The notes under the pieces were generated by a model. It did no database searches and was not told the DNA's origin. It saw only the letters and a list, made by a program, of their open reading frames with translations. Below, piece by piece: positions 5,804 to 10,045 of a stretch of DNA of 10,045 bases. A program made the translations under genes and the position numbers. Numbering within the stretch: position 1 is the first letter of the stretch; every line of letters begins with the position of its first letter. Source of the stretch: Acetobacteraceae bacterium (lineage in GTDB: Bacteria; Pseudomonadota; Alphaproteobacteria; Acetobacterales; Acetobacteraceae); assembly GCA_025356735.1 (NCBI GenBank), contig JANXRT010000091.1:1-10045 (forward strand). The letters are read 5' to 3'.

Positions 5804-7051
5804 TTAAGGCGCACGTAACAGCAACCGATTGACCGCCTCCAGCTTAGCGAACGTCTGCCGCCAAGCACGGTCAAAACCCTCAATGCCACGTTCGGCCAGC
5901 AACGCAGCGATCTCGCCAACCGTGCGGTTGCCGTCGATCAGCCGAAGGATTGCGCCCGCGAGCGGCGGCAATGCCAACGGCACACGCAGGCTGTCGAACA
6001 CCATGGTGATCGTGCCGTCAGGCTGGATGCGGCCGGCAAGCTCGTCGGCCGGCATCTCGCGCGCGATCGGCACCACGTCGGCGGCGAACGGGTCGGCACG
6101 GCGGGGTGCCTGCCCGGTGCGCACGCAATAGGCGATGTGCACGCTCATGTTGCCGGCTAGCGCCTCGGCCAGGGCGGCGCGGCGCGCCGGGTCCAGCGCG
6201 TCGGCGCGGGCGCGCAGCTTCGGATCGGGCAACAGGAAGGCAGGATCGTAGCGCATCGGCTCCATCCAGCACGCGACCTCCAGGCCCGCTTCGGCCAGCA
6301 GCGCGTGCAAGGCCGGCACCGTGAAGGCGACATCGCGCGGGTTGAGCAGCAGGTCGAACAGGCCCGGATCGCCGCCGTTGATGTGGTCGTCGAAGAACCG
6401 GTTGTGGCTCAGCCAGGCGGTTTCCGGCAGATGCCGCATCACCCGTTTTCCGACGTCCAGTCGGACGGCAGGCGGCTCGGTAGGCGGGGCGAGCAGGCGC
6501 AGCGCGTCCTGCACCATGTAGACCCCGGTGCGGCCGTGCGGCGCATAGACCATCAGGCCGATGCCGCCGCCGGGCGCCAGCACCGAAGTCAGGGCGCGCA
6601 GCCCCGCCGCCGGGTCCGGCAGATGGTGCAGCACGCCGCAGCAATCGACGTAGTCGAACGGACCAAGGCCGGAGCCGGGCAGGTCGAGCAGCGAGCGCTG
6701 CTGCCATTGTATGTTGTCGAGCTTGCGCACGGCAGCACGTTCGCGGGCGATCTTCAGCGCCGCGGTGGAGCGGTCTAGCCATGTCACGCCGCCGGGCCGG
6801 CCGTCGCGGTCCATCTGCTGGGCCAGCATCAGCGTGGCGTCGCCGGTGCCTCCGCCGGCGATTAACGCGTGCAGGGGGCGGGAGCGCGGGCGGGTGGCGC
6901 CGAACACCCAGTGGTCGATCTCGCGCAGATGGCCGGGACTGCCGACGATCAGCCGTTTGGCCTCGTCGCGCGGATCGCGCCGCGGATACGGAAAGGTTTC
7001 GTATTGCTCGGCAAGCTGGCTGTCGGCGGGGTCGGTCATGGCGCCCGGCAT
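5804..7051 (-). CDS. Class I SAM-dependent methyltransferase with PqqD-like C-terminal domain
   Basis: This 415-residue protein is a cytosolic methyltransferase of the Rossmann (class I) type; its acceptor is unknown. An N-terminal AEQYETFPYPRRDPRDEAKR stretch (14-33) is typical of a subgroup of large bacterial methyltransferases. The SAM-binding motif I is LIAGGGTGDATL (63-74), the acidic end of strand 2 lies in TWLDRS (90-95), and motif IV is FDYVDCCGVLHHLPDP (132-147). The last 65 or so residues, with LPPLAGAILRLIDGNRTVGE, resemble the winged-helix PqqD-like fold, which in other systems binds peptide substrates. Two starts are possible, ATG 7051 or ATG 7039; neither has a good Shine-Dalgarno sequence. 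The longer one is given. The gene stands alone, convergent with the hydrolase and divergent from the IalB-like gene, so context gives no function. Family confidence is high. Confidence 0.85.
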   Translation of the reverse strand: MPGAMTDPADSQLAEQYETFPYPRRDPRDEAKRLIVGSPGHLREIDHWVFGATRPRSRPLHALIAGGGTGDATLMLAQQMDRDGRPGGVTWLDRSTAALKIARERAAVRKLDNIQWQQRSLLDLPGSGLGPFDYVDCCGVLHHLPDPAAGLRALTSVLAPGGGIGLMVYAPHGRTGVYMVQDALRLLAPPTEPPAVRLDVGKRVMRHLPETAWLSHNRFFDDHINGGDPGLFDLLLNPRDVAFTVPALHALLAEAGLEVACWMEPMRYDPAFLLPDPKLRARADALDPARRAALAEALAGNMSVHIAYCVRTGQAPRRADPFAADVVPIAREMPADELAGRIQPDGTITMVFDSLRVPLALPPLAGAILRLIDGNRTVGEIAALLAERGIEGFDRAWRQTFAKLEAVNRLLLRAP

Positions 7052-7144
7052 AGCCCGATGGACCGGCCGGCGCTAGATTCTGCGACTTGGAGCCATGCGC
7101 CGGTTCTGCTTGTCGCCGGCGCGTGCAGGCCGTATCTGTGCCAG
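7052..7144. promoter_or_regulatory. Divergent intergenic region with CCGGCGC inverted repeat
   Basis: This 93-nt gap separates the methyltransferase from the IalB-like gene and should carry promoters in both directions. GCGCCGG (7097-7103) and CCGGCGC (7116-7122) form an inverted repeat with a 12-nt spacer, and another CCGGCGC lies near 7068-7074. It could be an operator or chance in GC-rich DNA. Only weak promoter matches were found, such as TTGTCG (7110-7115) with TATCTG (7133-7138). Confidence 0.35.
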
Positions 7145-7684
7145 ATGCGCCAATTCACTCTGCTCTCCAGCCTGCTGGCTGCCGCCGTGCTTGTTGCTGT
7201 GCCGGCGATGGCGCAGCCGAAACACGTTCCCGCCAAACCTGCCACCGCCGCCACTCCGAAAAAGGTCGGCGGCTTTGAAGATTGGACCGCGGCGACTCAT
7301 CAGGAAGGCGGGCAACTGGTCTGCTACGCCTTCACCCGGGCGCAGAACTCGATGCCGGTCCTGCCCGGCCGGTTGGAGGTCGTGCTGACCGTCACCGAGC
7401 GTCCGGGCGGGCGTGACGCGGTGGCGCTCAGCGCCGGCTTCAGCTACCCGGCCGCCGCCGAGGTCACGATGCAGGTCGATCAGGCCAACCACACGCTCTA
7501 CACCGCCGGCCGATCGGCGTTCGCACGCGACGGCGCGGTGCTGGTCGCGGCGATGCAGAAGGGCCGCGGCGTGGTGGCGCGCTCACCGGGGCCGAACAAG
7601 GCCCAGATCGTCGACAACTTCAGCCTCAGGGGCTTCAGTCCGGCCTATGCCGCCATCGTCAAGGCGTGTCCGGCACCGAAATGA
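7145..7684 (+). CDS. Secreted IalB-like (invasion associated locus B family) protein
   Basis: This is a 179-residue exported protein. Residues 1-23 form a clear Sec signal peptide: MRQF, a hydrophobic core LLSSLLAAAVLVAVP, and an AMA cleavage site before QPK. An Ala/Pro/Lys-rich spacer follows, then a small domain beginning GGFEDWTAATHQEGGQLVCY (42-61). Only two cysteines occur in the mature part, Cys60 and Cys175, which could form a disulfide. The FEDW...C opening, the length and the location before rlmN match IalB-family proteins of alphaproteobacteria; the original IalB is linked to red-cell invasion in Bartonella, but in free-living relatives the role is unknown. ATG 7145 was chosen because it begins the signal peptide; the open frame upstream is shadow of the methyltransferase. 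No good ribosome binding site is visible. The stop overlaps the rlmN start (ATGA). Confidence 0.8.
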   Translation: MRQFTLLSSLLAAAVLVAVPAMAQPKHVPAKPATAATPKKVGGFEDWTAATHQEGGQLVCYAFTRAQNSMPVLPGRLEVVLTVTERPGGRDAVALSAGFSYPAAAEVTMQVDQANHTLYTAGRSAFARDGAVLVAAMQKGRGVVARSPGPNKAQIVDNFSLRGFSPAYAAIVKACPAPK

Positions 7685-8871
7685 GCTCTGTCCAGATCAA
7701 GCCGCGCGACGCCGACGACCTTACCACCGCCGAGCGCGTCCGCATTCTGGCCAAGACCGCACGGTTCGACCCGCCGGCGGCAAAGCTGGCTGACGGGCGG
7801 CGCGAGCTGGTCGGGCTATCGCGCGAGGAGCTGCTGGCTGAACTGGCAGCAATTGGCCAGAAGCCGTTCCGTGCCAAGCAGATCTGGCACTGGATCTACC
7901 ACCAGGGCGTCACCGAATTTTCCCGCATGTCGTCGATCGCCCGACCCTTGCAGGAAGAACTGGCCAAGCAATTCGTCATTGGCCGGCCGGAGGCCGCGTT
8001 GGTCCAGACCAGCGCGGACGAGACCAGGAAATTCCTGTTCCGGTTCCGTGACGGGCAGGAGGCCGAGACCGTCTATATCCCGGACCGCCAGGAGGATCGC
8101 GGCGCGGTCTGCATCTCGTCGCAGGTCGGCTGCACCTTGTCGTGTCGGTTCTGTCACACGGGCACCCAGACCCTGGTCCGCAACCTGGGCGCTGCCGAGA
8201 TCGTCGGCCAGTTCATGGCGGCGCGTGACAGCTACAATGAATGGCCAAGTCCGAAGGGCGAGACCCCGCGGCTGCTTTCGACCATCGTGCTGATGGGCAT
8301 GGGCGAGCCGCTCTACAACTACGCCAACGTCGCCAAGGCGATGACCATCGTCATGGACAACGAGGGCATCGCCCTGTCCCGCCGCCGCATCACCCTGTCC
8401 ACCTCCGGCGTGGTGCCGATGATGGACCGGTGCGGCTCCGAACTCGGCGTCAACCTGGCGGTGTCGCTGCACGCGGTGCGCGACGACCTACGTGACGAGC
8501 TGGTGCCGCTCAATCGAAAATACCCAATCGCCGAGTTGATGGCCGCCTGCCGGCGCTATCCGGCGGCATCGAACGCGCGCCGCATCACCTTCGAATACGT
8601 CATGCTGAAGGGTATCAACGACACGCCAGAAGACGCGCGCGCGCTTGTGCGGCTGATCGCCGGCATCCCGGCCAAGGTCAATCTCATTCCGTTCAACCCG
8701 TGGCCGGGCAGCGCCTATGAGACCAGCACCCGCGCGGCCATCGACGCATTCGCCCAGATCGTGATGGACGCCGGGTTCTCCTCGCCGGTGCGCAGCCCGC
8801 GCGGCCGCGATATCTTGGCAGCTTGCGGGCAGTTGCGCACGGAAAGCAGGAAGGAAGGTCCGCGAGCGTGA
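7681..8871 (+). CDS. rlmN: RlmN, dual-specificity 23S rRNA (A2503-C2) / tRNA (A37-C2) methyltransferase
   Basis: This radical-SAM enzyme adds a methyl group to C2 of A2503 in 23S rRNA and A37 of some tRNAs. The protein is 396 residues. The cluster motif CTLSCRFC (151-158) provides three Cys for the 4Fe-4S cluster. Cys144 in CISSQVGC matches the catalytic Cys118 of E. coli, and Cys382 in RGRDILAACGQL matches the methyl-carrying Cys355. GMGEP (206-210), LSTSGVVP (239-246), NLAVSLHA and NLIPFNPWPG (334-343) are further family motifs. The N-terminal helical domain AIGQKPFRAKQIWHWIYHQG (57-76) binds RNA. ATG 7681 overlaps the stop of the IalB-like gene (ATGA); a GTG at 7666 would add five residues but is less likely. 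There is no independent Shine-Dalgarno sequence, so coupling is expected. All catalytic residues are present. Confidence 0.98.
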   Translation: MSSVQIKPRDADDLTTAERVRILAKTARFDPPAAKLADGRRELVGLSREELLAELAAIGQKPFRAKQIWHWIYHQGVTEFSRMSSIARPLQEELAKQFVIGRPEAALVQTSADETRKFLFRFRDGQEAETVYIPDRQEDRGAVCISSQVGCTLSCRFCHTGTQTLVRNLGAAEIVGQFMAARDSYNEWPSPKGETPRLLSTIVLMGMGEPLYNYANVAKAMTIVMDNEGIALSRRRITLSTSGVVPMMDRCGSELGVNLAVSLHAVRDDLRDELVPLNRKYPIAELMAACRRYPAASNARRITFEYVMLKGINDTPEDARALVRLIAGIPAKVNLIPFNPWPGSAYETSTRAAIDAFAQIVMDAGFSSPVRSPRGRDILAACGQLRTESRKEGPRA

Positions 8872-8886
8872 TCCTACGTTTCGCGG
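8860..8886. terminator. Stem-loop spanning the convergent rlmN and rsmI stop codons
   Basis: CCGCGA (8860-8865) pairs with TCGCGG (8881-8886). Inside, CGT (8867-8869) pairs with ACG (8876-8878) around the loop GATCCT. Both stop codons, at 8869-8871 and 8874-8876, lie within it. It is symmetric and could slow RNA polymerase from both sides. It lacks a U-run, so a terminator role is tentative. Confidence 0.4.
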
Positions 8887-9779
8887 CCGATTTCCAGCGC
8901 CCTCGCATAGACGGTCTTTCGCGGCAGGCCGGTCGCGCCCGCCACCAGAGCCGCCGCATCCTTGACGCTGTTTGCCGCAAGCGCCGAGCGTAGCTGGCCG
9001 TCCAGGTCCTCGGCGTCGGCCAGTTCCGGCGGCCCTACGAGCACGGTGATCTCGCCACGCGGCGCGTTCTCCGCATAGTGCGCGGACACTTCGAAAAGCG
9101 TGCCGCGGCGGACTTCCTCGAACTTTTTGGTCAGCTCGCGCGCCACCGCGCAGGCGCGCGGGCCGAAAGCCTCCAGCATGTCGGCCAGGGTCTCGGCCAG
9201 CCGATGCGGCGCCTCGTGCCAGATCAACGTCGCATTCAGGCCGGCCCGCTCGGCGGCGCGCAGCGTGCCGAAGGCGCGCAACCGGGCGGCTCGCCGCGGC
9301 GGCGGAAATCCGAGAAAAAGGAAAGGCTGCGGCGGCAGGCCGGATAGTACCAGCGCCGTGACGGCGGCGTTGGCGCCGGGCACCGCGCCGACCGGCAAAC
9401 CCTCGGCGATGGCGGCGCGGACAAGCCGAAACCCGGGGTCCGACACCAGCGGAGTGCCGGCGTCCGACACCAGTGCGATGCGCCGCCCGGCACGTAGTTG
9501 CGCGATCAGCCCGGGTATCCGGCTGTCCTCGTTATGCTCGTGCAGCGGCTGCAGCTTGCCCGTGACCCCTATTGCCGCCAGCAGGTGCCCGGTGTGGCGG
9601 GTGTCCTCGCACAGGATCAGGTCGGCCGCCCGCAGCGCCTCGCAGGCGCGCTTCGTGATGTCGCCGAGGTTGCCGATGGGCGTGGAAACCAGCACAAGAC
9701 CGGCGTGGCCGGCGCCAGGTCCGGCTGCCGGCTCGCCAACCGGGATTCGGGGGATTTCGTCGCATGCTTCGTCGGTCAT
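8874..9779 (-). CDS. rsmI: RsmI, 16S rRNA (cytidine1402-2'-O)-methyltransferase
   Basis: This enzyme methylates the 2'-OH of C1402 in the decoding centre of 16S rRNA using SAM, together with RsmH, which acts on the base. The protein is 301 residues, a usual length. Motifs of the tetrapyrrole-methylase fold are LVSTPIGNLGDITKRA (30-45), ILCEDTRHTGHLL (55-67), LQPLHEHNE (76-84), IALVSDAGTPLVSDPG (101-116), GAVPGANAAVTALVLSGLP (131-149), PHRLAETL (191-198) and the ARELTKKFEE stretch (213-222). The C-terminal helix-turn segment NSVKDAAALVAGATGLPRKT (270-289) is also typical. The start at 9779 is fixed by AGGAGT ending 4 nt before the ATG; the frame stays open to 9806 but without a signal. The gene is convergent with rlmN, 2 nt apart, and overlaps the divergent LpoA-like gene by 16 nt. 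Confidence 0.97.
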   Translation of the reverse strand: MTDEACDEIPRIPVGEPAAGPGAGHAGLVLVSTPIGNLGDITKRACEALRAADLILCEDTRHTGHLLAAIGVTGKLQPLHEHNEDSRIPGLIAQLRAGRRIALVSDAGTPLVSDPGFRLVRAAIAEGLPVGAVPGANAAVTALVLSGLPPQPFLFLGFPPPRRAARLRAFGTLRAAERAGLNATLIWHEAPHRLAETLADMLEAFGPRACAVARELTKKFEEVRRGTLFEVSAHYAENAPRGEITVLVGPPELADAEDLDGQLRSALAANSVKDAAALVAGATGLPRKTVYARALEIGRET

Positions 9780-10045
9780 TGGCACTCCTGCTCGCAACTG
9801 TAGCACTCGCCGGCTGCGTCGCGACCGGCGGCTACCCGCCGGGCGGCGGACCCTATGCGTCGCCGACGCCGGGCCGGGCCGCCGGTGGCCAGATCGTGGC
9901 GATCCTGCTGCCGCTGACCGGCCCGCGCTCGGAGGTCGGCCAAAGCATGCTCAAGGCGGCCGAGATGGCATTGGCCGCGCCCGGCTCGCCAAATCTGCTG
10001 CCGAAGGATACCGGCGGAACGCCCGAGGGCGCCGCCGCCGCGGCG
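9764..10045 (+). CDS. LpoA/YraM-like penicillin-binding protein activator lipoprotein (partial, runs off right edge)
   Basis: Ninety-four residues of the N terminus are visible. MLRRSLALLLATVALAGC is a lipoprotein signal peptide with an LAGC lipobox, so Cys18 would be lipidated. The +2 residue is Val, not Asp, which fits sorting to the outer membrane. A Gly/Pro-rich linker follows, then GGQIVAILLPLTGPRSEVGQ, the first strand of a Peripla_BP_6 type domain as found in LpoA/YraM. In gammaproteobacteria LpoA activates the peptidoglycan synthase PBP1A; in alphaproteobacteria the homologues next to rsmI are usually annotated as penicillin-binding protein activators without proof. The ATG at 9764 is preceded by GGGGGA at 9 nt spacing. 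The rsmI/lpoA head-to-head order is conserved in many proteobacteria, which supports the call. The end and most of the domain are outside the window. Confidence 0.85.
   Translation, partial: MLRRSLALLLATVALAGCVATGGYPPGGGPYASPTPGRAAGGQIVAILLPLTGPRSEVGQSMLKAAEMALAAPGSPNLLPKDTGGTPEGAAAAA
9784..9789 (-). promoter_or_regulatory. rsmI: Ribosome binding site of rsmI
   Basis: AGGAGT on the minus strand lies 4 nt upstream of the ATG at 9779 and decides it over an upstream in-frame start at 9806. It falls inside the signal-peptide codons of the divergent lipoprotein gene. Confidence 0.7.

Noticed and set aside
7110..7138. Promoter TTGTCG / TATCTG (17-nt spacer) for the IalB-like gene
   Set aside because: Matches are weak, and the predicted transcript start would fall at the start codon itself.
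1..10045. CRISPR arrays, tRNA genes, insertion sequences, prophage or toxin-antitoxin genes
   Set aside because: No regularly spaced direct repeats, cloverleaf-like sequences, transposase motifs or small paired ORFs with convincing signals were found by reading both strands.

Overview
The window is GC-rich (roughly two thirds G+C by eye) and fully bacterial. It holds eight intact genes and two genes cut by the window edges. Several features point to an alphaproteobacterium, most plausibly of the Rhodospirillales/Acetobacteraceae type: the GC-rich codon use, the RlmN form with a CTLSCRFCHTGTQ motif, an IalB-like secreted protein directly upstream of rlmN, the rsmI / LpoA-like divergent pair, and a palindromic GGGCTCTGCCC...GGGCAGAGCCC intergenic element. 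The phylum-level call is firm; the family-level call is an inference.

Region 1 (1-3213, minus strand) is a branched-chain/hydrophobic amino-acid type (HAAT, Liv) ABC importer operon. In transcription order it has a Tat-type periplasmic binding protein, the permease LivH (2 nt gap), and a LivM permease whose frame overlaps the LivH stop and continues without a stop into the start of a LivG ATPase domain that leaves the window. The last gene is therefore a permease-ATPase fusion.

Region 2 (3325-5685, plus strand) is divergent from the importer across a 111-nt promoter gap. It encodes an argininosuccinate-lyase superfamily enzyme that lacks several ArgH hallmarks and, 9 nt later, a carbohydrate-esterase-4 fold hydrolase of the HpPgdA/cyclic-imidase type. 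Importer, ring-opening type hydrolase and fumarate-releasing type lyase look like one uptake-and-degradation unit for a nitrogenous small molecule. This is the most interesting hypothesis in the window.

Region 3 (5688-5795) is a compact palindromic intergenic repeat between convergent genes, probably also a bidirectional terminator. Region 4 (5804-7051, minus) is a class I SAM methyltransferase with a PqqD-like C-terminal tail.

Region 5 (7145-10045) is conserved housekeeping: an IalB-like secreted protein coupled to rlmN by an ATGA overlap, then convergent rsmI (2 nt gap, with a stem-loop across both stop codons). RsmI overlaps head-to-head with the start of an LpoA-like lipoprotein. RlmN and RsmI both modify ribosomal RNA. 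No tRNA, rRNA, IS element, CRISPR array or prophage gene was seen.
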